Shown one piece after another: positions 1 to 6,505 of a DNA stretch of 12,514 bases (position 1 is the stretch's first letter; each line of letters begins with the position of its first letter). The position numbers and the translations under genes were made by a program. The notes under the pieces were generated by a model. It did not search any database, had not been told where the DNA came from, and was given only the letters and a program-made list of their open reading frames with translations. Source of the stretch: UBA6019 sp036570145. GTDB lineage: Bacteria > Chloroflexota > Dormibacteria > Dormibacterales > Dormibacteraceae. The stretch lies in contig DATCPJ010000125.1 of NCBI GenBank assembly GCA_036570145.1, positions 1-12,514 on the forward strand, in the 5' to 3' direction.

Positions 1-720
1 GGAGAGAAGTTCGCTGCCCCTCTGCTCGAGTTGAGGACCTTCCAGGCGGAAGCCCATCCGGTCGGCATCGCGGCTCACCGCGAAGCCCGAGCGAAAGAGA
101 GACTTGCGGGAGGCCGGGCTGAGGCGAGCATGGTGGGGTCCGGGAACCGCCGTGAGGGCCGGCTCACGGCCGTACTCGGGAAGCAGGCGGCGGGAGAGGT
201 GGCGTCCGGCGATCAGCGGTCGCGGTGCCGGCGCCGCCAGCGAGAGCAGATCGCCGGCCTCCAGGGTGCGGCCGTCGAAACCGCCCTTGTCGACCAGCAG
301 GTAGGTCGCCAGCGAGCCCAGCCAGCGGCTCCCCGCAAGCCCGCCTGCCACGGCGATGTAGCAGCGTGCGCCCCACCTGCGCCCGGTGAAGCTGAGCCGC
401 TCTCCCGCGGCGAGGTAGACGCCGGTCCAGAGCGGCATCTCCGCGCCGTTGACGCAGGGCGTGAAATCGGCGCCCGTGACGGCCACCAGGCAGGGCTGGA
501 GAGCGAGCAACACCGGGCCGTTGAGTGCGCACTCGAGACCGGCGGCGCCCTCAGGGTTGCCCACCAGCCGGTTGGCGGCGGCCAACGCGAAGCGATCCAT
601 GGCTCCCGAGGGCGGGACGCCGAACTTGCGATGCCCCGGCCGTCCAAGGTCCTGGACGGTCGTCAGCAGTCCGGGTTTTTCAACCCTCAGCGCGGCGTCG
701 GAAGCTTTGGTTTTGGCCAA
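1..720 (-). CDS. pxpC: 5-oxoprolinase subunit C (biotin-dependent carboxyltransferase-like), partial
   Basis: 240 codons are visible before the gene leaves the left edge, so the C-terminal part is missing. The protein is the C subunit of the ATP-dependent 5-oxoprolinase PxpABC, which opens 5-oxoproline to glutamate; the family is also known as KipA or the urea amidolyase-related C domain. Visible family motifs are EKPGLLTTVQDLGRPGHRKF near the N-terminus, PPSGAMDRFALAAANRLVGN after it, LECALNGP, then VAVTGADF, YIAVAGGL and, close to the edge, DADRMGFRLEGP. No ATG or GTG lies at the expected start. The best in-frame start is TTG at 718-720, four bases past the pxpB stop; a CTG at 688-690 immediately before RVEKPGL is the alternative. 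No clear ribosome binding site is seen, so translation may depend on coupling to pxpB. Family assignment is secure; the start is not. Confidence 0.93.
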   Translation of the reverse strand, partial: MAKTKASDAALRVEKPGLLTTVQDLGRPGHRKFGVPPSGAMDRFALAAANRLVGNPEGAAGLECALNGPVLLALQPCLVAVTGADFTPCVNGAEMPLWTGVYLAAGERLSFTGRRWGARCYIAVAGGLAGSRWLGSLATYLLVDKGGFDGRTLEAGDLLSLAAPAPRPLIAGRHLSRRLLPEYGREPALTAVPGPHHARLSPASRKSLFRSGFAVSRDADRMGFRLEGPQLEQRGSELLS

Positions 721-724
721 GTGC

Positions 725-1354
725 TTAGACGGGATGGAACTTCACCCGGTCGCCCGGGCGGAGGAGGCTGGGCGGGTCGTTGTCGGCCAGGAACATGGGC
801 ATCGAGGTCCGTCCCAGCAGGTGCCAGCCGCCCGGCGTGGGCAGCGGGTAGACGCCGGTCTGCTCCCCCGCGATGGCCACCGAGCCGGCCGGCACGTGGG
901 TGCGGGGGACCCGCCGCCGGGGCAGCTGGAGGGCGGCCGGCAGCGGGCCGAGATAGGCGAAGCCGGGGACGAAGCCGACCATGAAGACGCGATAGATCGG
1001 CTGGCTGTGAAGCTTGACCAGCTCCACGACGGAAATCCCCAGCAGCTCGGCTGACTCGGCCAGGTCGGGGCCGTCGTAGGTCACGGGGATCCGGTGCAGC
1101 CGGCCGCTCGGTCCGACCCGCGGCTTCTCCTTCAACAGCTTGCCGATCGCTGTTCGCAGAGCGGCGTAGCTGGTCCGTTCGGGGTCGTAGTGGACCGTCA
1201 CGGTCGAGTAGCCGGCGAAGGCCTCCTTGACGCCGGAGCGCTTCTCGAGCGCCGCGGCCAGCGCGTGGCAGCGCGAGTTGAGGGCGGTGTCGATCCGGCT
1301 GCCGAGCTCGACCAGGAGCGCGGCGTCGCCCAGGGGCCAGGTCTTCTCAGGCAT
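725..1354 (-). CDS. pxpB: 5-oxoprolinase subunit B
   Basis: A 209-residue protein of the PxpB/KipI family (allophanate hydrolase subunit 1-like, cyclophilin-like fold), which works with PxpA and PxpC to convert 5-oxoproline to glutamate using ATP. The family signatures are clear: GDAALLVELG at 9-18, GFVPGFAYLG at 127-136, HVPAGSVAIAGEQTGVYP at 153-170 and PGGWHLLGRT at 174-183. It is full length or slightly short for the family. The ATG overlaps the stop of the upstream DUF4013-like gene by 8 bp (ATGCCTGA), and pxpC begins a few bases after its stop, so the three genes are probably one transcript. KipI-type B subunits were first described as histidine-kinase inhibitors in Bacillus; the gene pair here fits the 5-oxoprolinase role better. 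Confidence 0.94.
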   Translation of the reverse strand: MPEKTWPLGDAALLVELGSRIDTALNSRCHALAAALEKRSGVKEAFAGYSTVTVHYDPERTSYAALRTAIGKLLKEKPRVGPSGRLHRIPVTYDGPDLAESAELLGISVVELVKLHSQPIYRVFMVGFVPGFAYLGPLPAALQLPRRRVPRTHVPAGSVAIAGEQTGVYPLPTPGGWHLLGRTSMPMFLADNDPPSLLRPGDRVKFHPV

Positions 1355-1979
1355 CGGCGAGGGTTGCGGTCGCGTGCGCCGAGACGAGCATCGCGTAGAG
1401 GATGCCGGGAACCACCCCGACCAGAGCGAGGCCGAGGCCGCAGAGGCCGACCGCCCAGGCGGTGACGATGGCGACGACCACCAGGTTCCACGCCGGGAAC
1501 AGGCGTCTCACGGTGCGGACCGCCGCGGGCAGATCGACGAGGTCGGCAGCGACGCCGCTCTGGGCGAAGCGGGCAGTGGCAGGCGGCATCAGCACGAGCA
1601 GGAGTATCCCCCAGGGGAGGGCCGCCACCGCGCCCGCGATCACCAGCGCCACCCCCCCTCTCAGGAAGGGATCGGCGACGCCCCGGAAAAGCTGCCCGGC
1701 GGGAAAGCTGAGCGCTGAGGCGAGCAGCGCGAAGGGCGCCGTCAGAGCAGCGAGGAGGAGGGCGACCAGGAGGCCCTCGCCGAGAAGGCGCGGCAGGGGC
1801 CGCCAGGATGGTGGTCCGGCATCCGGATCGGCCGCCGCGCTCCGAACGACGGCGACAGCGTAGCCGAGCAGCGGCACGACACCCAGCGGAAGCAGGAGGA
1901 GCAGCGGGATGCCGATCAGCCAGGCCCGGCCGGCGCCCCGCCGGAAGGGGAAGGAGAAGGAACCCGCGACCCGATCCAT
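1347..1979 (-). CDS. DUF4013-like integral membrane protein
   Basis: A 210-residue hydrophobic protein of unknown function. Likely membrane segments are at about 20-46, 65-95, 107-132 and 163-203. The layout recalls the DUF4013 family: a first hydrophobic block rich in Leu/Pro, then a polar stretch with PSWRPL before an amphipathic helix (58-68), a mid-protein PPATARFAQSG segment, a LPAAVRTVRRLFPAWN helix, and a last helix ending ILYAMLVSAHATA. I recognise this by pattern, not by alignment. It is the first gene of the pxp cluster and overlaps pxpB by 8 bp, so co-expression with 5-oxoprolinase is likely, but a functional link such as transport is only inference. The start at 1979 lies 14 bp from the divergent NIF3-like gene and has no obvious Shine-Dalgarno sequence. 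Confidence 0.7.
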   Translation of the reverse strand: MDRVAGSFSFPFRRGAGRAWLIGIPLLLLLPLGVVPLLGYAVAVVRSAAADPDAGPPSWRPLPRLLGEGLLVALLLAALTAPFALLASALSFPAGQLFRGVADPFLRGGVALVIAGAVAALPWGILLLVLMPPATARFAQSGVAADLVDLPAAVRTVRRLFPAWNLVVVAIVTAWAVGLCGLGLALVGVVPGILYAMLVSAHATATLADA

Positions 1980-1993
1980 TACGCTCGACGGAG
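1980..1993. promoter_or_regulatory. Very short divergent spacer with a possible -10 box
   Basis: Only 14 bp separate the DUF4013-like start and the NIF3-like start, too little for two ordinary promoters with leaders. On the plus strand TACGCT at 1980-1985 matches the TANNNT -10 pattern at the right distance for a transcript starting at or next to the ATG at 1994, so leaderless expression of the NIF3-like gene is possible. This is a motif match only. If the true NIF3 start is the ATG at 2009 or 2012 the spacer is slightly longer. Confidence 0.25.
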
Positions 1994-2839
1994 ATGGACA
2001 CGGCGGAGATGATGGCCGTCGCCCTCGCCCAGGCGGGCCTCCAGGAGGTGCCTTCGGACTCCGGCGTCCATATCGAGGGGTCGGGGCTCAGCCGGGCCCT
2101 CTTCGGGATCGACGTCGAGGTCGGCGAGCTCCTCTACGCGAAAGACGCCGGGTTCGACGTGGTGGTCGCCCACCACCCGGTGGGCGACGGCGGAGCAAGC
2201 GTCCAGTTCACCGAGGCGATGTGGCGGCAGGTCGAGCAGCTGGCCGAAGCGGGAATCGCCGAGCCGATCGCCCGCGCCGCCGTTGCCGAGCGGGTGGCCA
2301 CGGTCCATCGCCGGCGTCACCTCGTCAACCACAACCGGGTGCTCGACACCGCCCGGCTGATCGGCCTGCCGCTCCTCAACATCCACCTTCCGCCGGACAT
2401 TGTGACCCGCCGCTTCCTGCAGGACCTGCTGGCTGAAAGGACGGACCCCGGCACGACCATCGGCGCGCTCCTCGAGGTTCTCGGCGAGATCCCCGAGATG
2501 CAGCGCTCGCTGGTCAAGCCGGAGGTCTGGATCGGTGACCCGGAGAACGACCTCGGGCGGGCGGTGGTGGCCGTCGCCGGCGGCACCAACGGCGGCTATC
2601 CGATCTTTCGGACCTACTACGCGGCGGGGGTCAAGACGATCCTGGCGATGCACATCGACGAGGCGGACTTCCTCCGCCTGAGGGCCGAAGTCCCGGCGGA
2701 CTGCAATTTCGTCGTGACCGGCCACATGCCGTCCGACTCGATCGGCGTCAACCGCCTGATCTGGGGCCTCGAGGACCGCGGCCTGGAGTGCACCCGGACC
2801 AGCGGCATCATCGGCGTGCCGCGATCAGCATCGGCCTGA
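1994..2839 (+). CDS. NIF3/DUF34-like metal-binding protein
   Basis: A 281-residue protein resembling the NIF3 (DUF34) family, usually toroidal hexamers with a dinuclear metal site and no settled cellular role. The family is often annotated as 'GTP cyclohydrolase 1 type 2', which rests on thin evidence. Support: a FGIDVEVGELLYAKDAGFDVVVAHHPVG block at about 37-64 (in pieces FGID, DAGFDVVVAHHPVG), with HH at 60-61 as expected metal ligands, and VTGHMPSDSIGVNRLI at 241-256, where H244 and D248 sit where the family usually has His-x-x-Ser-Glu. A further GGTNGGYPIF and LAMHIDEADF lie between. The longer in-frame extension upstream (from 1808) is antisense to DUF4013 and Arg-rich, so the ATG at 1994 was chosen; GGAG directly abuts it, and ATGs at 2009 and 2012 have GGAG at 2005-2008. 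Its 3' end overlaps folC by 32 bp. Confidence 0.72.
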   Translation: MDTAEMMAVALAQAGLQEVPSDSGVHIEGSGLSRALFGIDVEVGELLYAKDAGFDVVVAHHPVGDGGASVQFTEAMWRQVEQLAEAGIAEPIARAAVAERVATVHRRRHLVNHNRVLDTARLIGLPLLNIHLPPDIVTRRFLQDLLAERTDPGTTIGALLEVLGEIPEMQRSLVKPEVWIGDPENDLGRAVVAVAGGTNGGYPIFRTYYAAGVKTILAMHIDEADFLRLRAEVPADCNFVVTGHMPSDSIGVNRLIWGLEDRGLECTRTSGIIGVPRSASA

Positions 2840-4073
2840 CCTCCCCGACCAGGTAGAGGCTGCCGCAGACCAGGAGCAGGCCTTCCAGGCCGGCCAGCTC
2901 GATGGCCCGCCAGACCGCCAGCTCTGGCGAGCTGATCACCTCGCCTCCGCCCCACAGCTCGGCGAGGTGCTCGGGAGCCGCGGCGCGAGGGGTGCCGGCC
3001 GCGGTGAAGACGACCTCGGCCGGGCGCAGCTGACGAAGCTCTGCCAGTGCCGCCCGCAGGTCCTTGTCCGCCATCATCCCGAAGACCACGACGAGCCTGC
3101 GACCCGCCGCGAGCTCGGGGATCGTCTGGGCCAGCCAGCGGATCGCGGCGGGGTTGTGGCCCCCGTCGAGGAGCACCGCCGGGTGGTCGCCGACGTGCTC
3201 CAGGCGCCCGGGCCAGCGGACGCCGGCGATGCCGGAGCGCATCGTGTCGCAGGCCACGCCGTCGATCGCGTGCGCGGCGGCGACCGCGAGGGCGGCGTTG
3301 TCACCCTGGAAGCGGCCGAGGAGGGGCGTCCGGACCGAGCAGCTGAACCCGGGTCCCTTCACGTCGACCTCCACCCCTTCCCAGCCGAGGGTGCGGCGGG
3401 CATGGTGGATCTCGCCGTGGAGGCGCCAGACGGTGGCCCCGACCTCGGCGGCGCGGGCCTCGATGGCGACCATCGCTCGGGGCGAGGCGCCGGTGACGAC
3501 GGTGTTGCCCGCCTTGATCACACCGGCCTTCTCGTAGGCGATCTTCTCGATCGTGTCGCCGAGGTACTGCTGGTGGTCGAGGTCCACATTGGTGACGACC
3601 GCCACCCCGAGGTCGAGCACATTGGTCGAGTCGAGGCGACCGCCCAGCCCGACCTCCACCACGAGCCGGTCGCAGCGCCCGGCGAGGTAGGTGAGCGCGA
3701 TGGTGGTGAGGAGCTCGAACTCGGTCGGCGCGCCAAGCTCCGGGTCAATTCCCTCGAGGCGGGGCAGAAGCCACTGGACGGCCGCTGCGAACTCGGCTTC
3801 CGAGATCGGGTTGCCGTCGACCTGGATCCGCTCGGTGTAGGAGCTGAGGTGAGGGCTCGGCATCGTCCCGACCGTATGGCCCGCCTCGTGCAGGATGGCG
3901 GCCAGCATCGCCGCCGTCGACCCCTTGCCGTTGGTGCCCGCCACCAGCGCGCCCCGGAGGCCGCGCTGGGGATTGCCCGCGCTCTCGAGGATTGCCCGTG
4001 TCCGGTCCAGTCCCAGCTTGACCCCGAAACGGCCGCGGCTGGTGATCTGCTCGACCGCCTCGGCGTAGTTCAG
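2808..4073 (-). CDS. folC: Bifunctional dihydrofolate synthase/folylpolyglutamate synthase
   Basis: A 421-residue Mur-ligase-type enzyme that adds glutamate to dihydropteroate or to reduced folates with ATP. Motifs, numbered from the proposed start: RGRFGVKLGLDRT near the N-terminus; P-loop AGTNGKGSTAAM at 45-56; SPHLSSYTERI at 73-83; EVGLGGRLDSTN at 140-151; TNVDLDHQQYLG followed by YEKAGVIK, which holds the lysine that is carbamylated in relatives; WPGRLE at 287-292; LLDGGHNPAA at 301-310; and FGMMADKD. Everything N-terminal to VAGTNGKG would be lost if the GTG at 3944 were used. An in-frame TGA lies eight codons before the proposed start, and the only plausible initiator between is CTG at 4071-4073, which forms a CTGA overlap with the folD stop. 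GGAGG motifs sit at 4076-4080 and 4087-4091. Confidence 0.93.
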   Translation of the reverse strand: MNYAEAVEQITSRGRFGVKLGLDRTRAILESAGNPQRGLRGALVAGTNGKGSTAAMLAAILHEAGHTVGTMPSPHLSSYTERIQVDGNPISEAEFAAAVQWLLPRLEGIDPELGAPTEFELLTTIALTYLAGRCDRLVVEVGLGGRLDSTNVLDLGVAVVTNVDLDHQQYLGDTIEKIAYEKAGVIKAGNTVVTGASPRAMVAIEARAAEVGATVWRLHGEIHHARRTLGWEGVEVDVKGPGFSCSVRTPLLGRFQGDNAALAVAAAHAIDGVACDTMRSGIAGVRWPGRLEHVGDHPAVLLDGGHNPAAIRWLAQTIPELAAGRRLVVVFGMMADKDLRAALAELRQLRPAEVVFTAAGTPRAAAPEHLAELWGGGEVISSPELAVWRAIELAGLEGLLLVCGSLYLVGEVRPMLIAARR

Positions 4074-4918
4074 GGCCTCCGCCTGACCTCCGCGTCAAAC
4101 GTGTTGGCGACGAGCATGGCGCGCGTCATGGGTCCGACGCCGCCCGGGTTGGGCGTGAGCCAACCGGCCACCTCGGCCACCTCCGGACGGACGTCGCCGG
4201 CGAGCCTGCCGTCGAGCCGGCTCACTCCGACATCGATCACCGCGGCGCCCGGCTTGACCCAGGAGGGCTCGATGTAAAACGTTTTACCGATCGCCGAGAC
4301 CAGGATGTCGGCCTCGCGGCAGACACCGTCCAGGCCCTCCGTCCGGCTGTGGCAGATCGTCACCGTCGCGTGAGCCTGGAGGAGCAGGAGCGCCACCGGC
4401 TTGCCGACGAGGTTGCTCCGGCCGACGACGACGGCCCGACCGCCGGCAAGGGGCACCTCGTAGTGAGCAAGCAATCCCATGATCCCCGCCGGCGTGCAGG
4501 GCTTCACGACCGGCAGGCCCAGCGCGAGCCTGCCGGCGTTGAAGGGATGCAGCCCGTCAACGTCTTTCACGGGCGAGATGGCCTCGACGACGGCCTCCGC
4601 GTCAACCTGGGGCGGCATCGGCATCTGGACCAGGATGGCGCTCACCTCCTCGTCGGCATCGAGCCCGGCGACCAGCGCGATGCACTCGTCGGTCGTCGCG
4701 CTGGCCGGGAGGCGATGGTCGGAGGAGGCGATACCCACCCGCTCGCAGTTCCTCTGCTTCATCCGGACGTAGGTGGCCGAGGCCGGGTCGTCTCCCACCA
4801 GCAGGGTAGCCAGCATCGGCCTGGTCCGCCCGGCGGCGAGCCGCGCGCGGACCTTGGCCTCGATCTCCGCGTAGATCGATTCGGCCACCGCCTTGCCATC
4901 CAGGATCCGAGCCGTCAC
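4070..4918 (-). CDS. folD: Methylenetetrahydrofolate dehydrogenase/methenyltetrahydrofolate cyclohydrolase
   Basis: A 282-residue full-length FolD, the bifunctional cytosolic enzyme that interconverts 5,10-methylene-THF, 5,10-methenyl-THF and 10-formyl-THF with NADP. The catalytic residues fall in the expected places: Y50 and K54 in SATYVRMKQRN, Q98 in VQMPMPPQV, and D121 in KDVDGLHPFNAGRL. The PCTPAGIM segment is at 140-147, the nucleotide-binding VVGRSNLVGKPVALLLL at 164-180, and the C-terminal PNPGGVGPMTRAML at 256-269. The usual QLPLP reads QMPMP here, a mild change. The start is GTG at 4916-4918, overlapping the larC stop as GTGA; the stop overlaps the folC CTG. It is the third gene of the folB-larC-folD-folC operon. 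Confidence 0.97.
   Translation of the reverse strand: MTARILDGKAVAESIYAEIEAKVRARLAAGRTRPMLATLLVGDDPASATYVRMKQRNCERVGIASSDHRLPASATTDECIALVAGLDADEEVSAILVQMPMPPQVDAEAVVEAISPVKDVDGLHPFNAGRLALGLPVVKPCTPAGIMGLLAHYEVPLAGGRAVVVGRSNLVGKPVALLLLQAHATVTICHSRTEGLDGVCREADILVSAIGKTFYIEPSWVKPGAAVIDVGVSRLDGRLAGDVRPEVAEVAGWLTPNPGGVGPMTRAMLVANTFDAEVRRRP
4071..4091 (-). promoter_or_regulatory. Ribosome binding region and CTG start of folC
   Basis: Read on the minus strand, two GGAGG motifs lie 13 nt and 2 nt before a CTG that opens the FolC frame and overlaps the folD TGA as CTGA. The frame upstream is closed by a TGA, and no ATG, GTG or TTG is available before the conserved RGRFG segment, so this site decides the start. 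Translational coupling to folD would help such a weak start codon. Confidence 0.6.
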
Positions 4919-6066
4919 GCCCCCCGCGCGGCCTCTGCCACCAGCCGGATGACCTCGCGCAGCTCGCGGCCGCTCTCCCGGGCGAGCCGGCGCGCGTCCT
5001 CATACTCGGGTGCCCATTCGATCGCCTTGCCATCGAGGTACTTGACCTTCACCCGGGCCGGTCCGAGCTCGGTCGCGACCTCGACGACCTGGCGTTCGGC
5101 GATGACCCGCCGGGTCTCGGTGATCCTGACGCCCAGCGTCGAGCTGCCCCGCAGCAGGAGATCAGTCAACCCGGTCGCCCGGTCTCGCGCCGCGATCACG
5201 GTCACCAGGTGGCCGGGCCGCCCCTTCTTCATCAGAGCCGGGGCCACCGAGACGTCGAGGGCGCCCGCCTGCATCAGGTCCTCGACCAGTGCCGCCACCA
5301 GGTTGCCGGCCATATCGTCGAGGTTCGTCTCGAGGACAATCACGGTGTCCTCGGTCCGGCCCGCCGCATCGCCGAGCCAGATCCGGAGCAAGTTGCCCGG
5401 GCGGTCCCGGCCGCCAACCCCATAGCCGATGACGCGGGGCCGGATCACCGGCCGCTCGAAGCGCGCGGTGACCGCCAGGATCGCGGCGCCGGTCGGCGTC
5501 ACCAGCTCCACAGGCGACTCGACCGGCTCCAGCACGGCCCCGGCGTCGGCCAGCAGCTGGAGGGCGGCCGGGGCCGGCAGCGGCAGGTCGCCGGCCATGC
5601 CGCGCTCGGCCGGCAGCGGCGACGCGTAGACCTCCTCCACCTCCAACTGGTCGAGCAGCCAGAAGGCGCCGACGAGGTCGACCAGGGTGTCGGCTCCTCC
5701 CAGCTCGTGGAGGTGGATCTCGTCCACCGGCACCCCATGGACGCGTGACTCGGCCTGGCCCAGCTGCCGGAGGGCGGCGAGGGCCCGATTGCGCGCTCGT
5801 TCGGGGATGTCGGGCGCTTCGCTGACCAGGCGCTGGAGCTCAGGAAGCGCCCGCACCGACCCTTCACCCGCGCGCACCACCACCCGCTGGCCGCCGACAT
5901 GGCCGCGCTCCTCCCGCCGCAGCTCGATCGACACCTCCTCCTCGAGGCCGAGCGCGCTGAGCACCCGGTCGAGCAGGGCCGGGTCGCCACCGGCGTCGAT
6001 CAGGGCGCCCAACACCATGTCGCCCGAGATGCCGGAAAAGCAGTCGAAGTAGGCGATCCGGGTCAT
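4915..6066 (-). CDS. larC: LarC-family nickel-pincer cofactor protein (divergent)
   Basis: A 383-residue protein of the LarC (former UPF0272) family. In the lactate racemase system LarC inserts nickel into the pyridinium dithiocarboxylate precursor in a CTP-dependent step. Signatures: YFDCFSGISGDMVLGALIDAG at 6-26 (DCFSGISGDM core), VDEIHLHELGGADTLVDLVG at 114-133, LPLPAPAALQLL at 161-172, VTPTGAAIL at 189-197, GYGVGGRD at 214-221, and in the C-terminal domain ETNLDDMAGN at 246-255, APALMKKGRPGHL at 275-287 and a GSSTLGVR segment. Unlike Lactiplantibacillus larC, where a frameshift joins two parts, this is one continuous frame. The stretch ERGMAGDLPLPAP seems shorter than usual and lacks the His-Gly I expect just before LPVPAP. 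ATGA overlap with folB and GTGA overlap with folD tie it into the folate operon. No larB, larE or lactate racemase gene is in the window. Confidence 0.9.
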   Translation of the reverse strand: MTRIAYFDCFSGISGDMVLGALIDAGGDPALLDRVLSALGLEEEVSIELRREERGHVGGQRVVVRAGEGSVRALPELQRLVSEAPDIPERARNRALAALRQLGQAESRVHGVPVDEIHLHELGGADTLVDLVGAFWLLDQLEVEEVYASPLPAERGMAGDLPLPAPAALQLLADAGAVLEPVESPVELVTPTGAAILAVTARFERPVIRPRVIGYGVGGRDRPGNLLRIWLGDAAGRTEDTVIVLETNLDDMAGNLVAALVEDLMQAGALDVSVAPALMKKGRPGHLVTVIAARDRATGLTDLLLRGSSTLGVRITETRRVIAERQVVEVATELGPARVKVKYLDGKAIEWAPEYEDARRLARESGRELREVIRLVAEAARGA

Positions 6067-6422
6067 GGCCGGGTGATCTCCACGGCGACCGACCGGAACT
6101 CACCCGGGAGGGGCGGCTTCTTGTGGACCCGGATGGTTGCCCGGGTTACCCCTTGGAGCTTCAGGAGCCGGTCGGCGATGCGTTGGGCTACGGCTTCCAG
6201 CAGCTGGCAGGGCTCGCCCTCTACGACCTCCCGCACGAGGTCGTAGGCGCGGGCGTAGTCGATCGTGTCCTCGAGGCGGTCGGAAGCGCCCGGCGCGCGA
6301 AGATCGCCCTCCAGCTCGACGTCGACGCTGAAGCGCGCGCCCAGCTCCCGCTCGGCCGGGAAGACCCCATGCCTGCCGAAGAAGGCCATCCCTTCCATCA
6401 AGATCCGGTCCACCCGCAGCAT
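6063..6422 (-). CDS. folB: Dihydroneopterin aldolase
   Basis: A 119-residue full-length FolB, which cleaves 7,8-dihydroneopterin to 6-hydroxymethyl-7,8-dihydropterin and glycolaldehyde in tetrahydrofolate synthesis. The opening reads RILMEGMAFFGRHGVFPAER, with E24 in the place of the active-site Glu. DTIDYARAYDLV at 52-63 supplies the conserved Tyr (Y56), LLEAVAQRIAD at 74-84 the second Glu (E76), and VHKKPPLPG at 99-107 the catalytic Lys region (K101 or K102). It is the first gene of the folB-larC-folD-folC run, and its TGA overlaps the larC ATG. The ATG at 6420-6422 has no evident Shine-Dalgarno sequence; a GTG three codons later is an alternative. The 83 bp to the divergent MFS gene must hold the operon promoter, though no convincing one is seen. 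Confidence 0.95.
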   Translation of the reverse strand: MLRVDRILMEGMAFFGRHGVFPAERELGARFSVDVELEGDLRAPGASDRLEDTIDYARAYDLVREVVEGEPCQLLEAVAQRIADRLLKLQGVTRATIRVHKKPPLPGEFRSVAVEITRP

Positions 6423-6505
6423 TATCGGCCTGAGCCGAAATACCAGATCGCAAGCGGCGGGCTGGAATGCGTGGCAGGCTGCGTCGAGTTGAAAGACCGC
6501 TGACC
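6423..6505. other. Divergent intergenic region folB / MFS exporter
   Basis: 83 bp between two divergent starts, the only likely place for the folate operon promoter and the exporter promoter. I see no convincing paired -35/-10 boxes, no riboswitch-like fold and no strong palindromic operator. A GTATTT/GATAAT-like AT island lies close to the folB start on the minus strand, but its spacing to any -35-like TTGCGA is poor. Confidence 0.4.

Noticed and set aside
31..984. A 317-codon plus-strand open frame
   Set aside because: It lies antisense to pxpC and pxpB, is full of Arg, Gly, Ala and Pro without any motif, and the opposite strand carries clear family signatures. It is a high-GC shadow frame.
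1994..2839. GTP cyclohydrolase activity for the NIF3-like gene
   Set aside because: The label is a common database name for the family, but the protein shows none of the FolE or FolE2 motifs, and nearness to folate genes is not proof.
2967..4277. A 436-codon plus-strand open frame, and a 358-codon one at 4349-5425
   Set aside because: Both run antisense to folC, folD and larC, whose motifs are unmistakable; the plus-strand products are low-complexity.
4915..6066. Programmed frameshift in larC as in Lactiplantibacillus
   Set aside because: N- and C-terminal domains are in a single uninterrupted frame.
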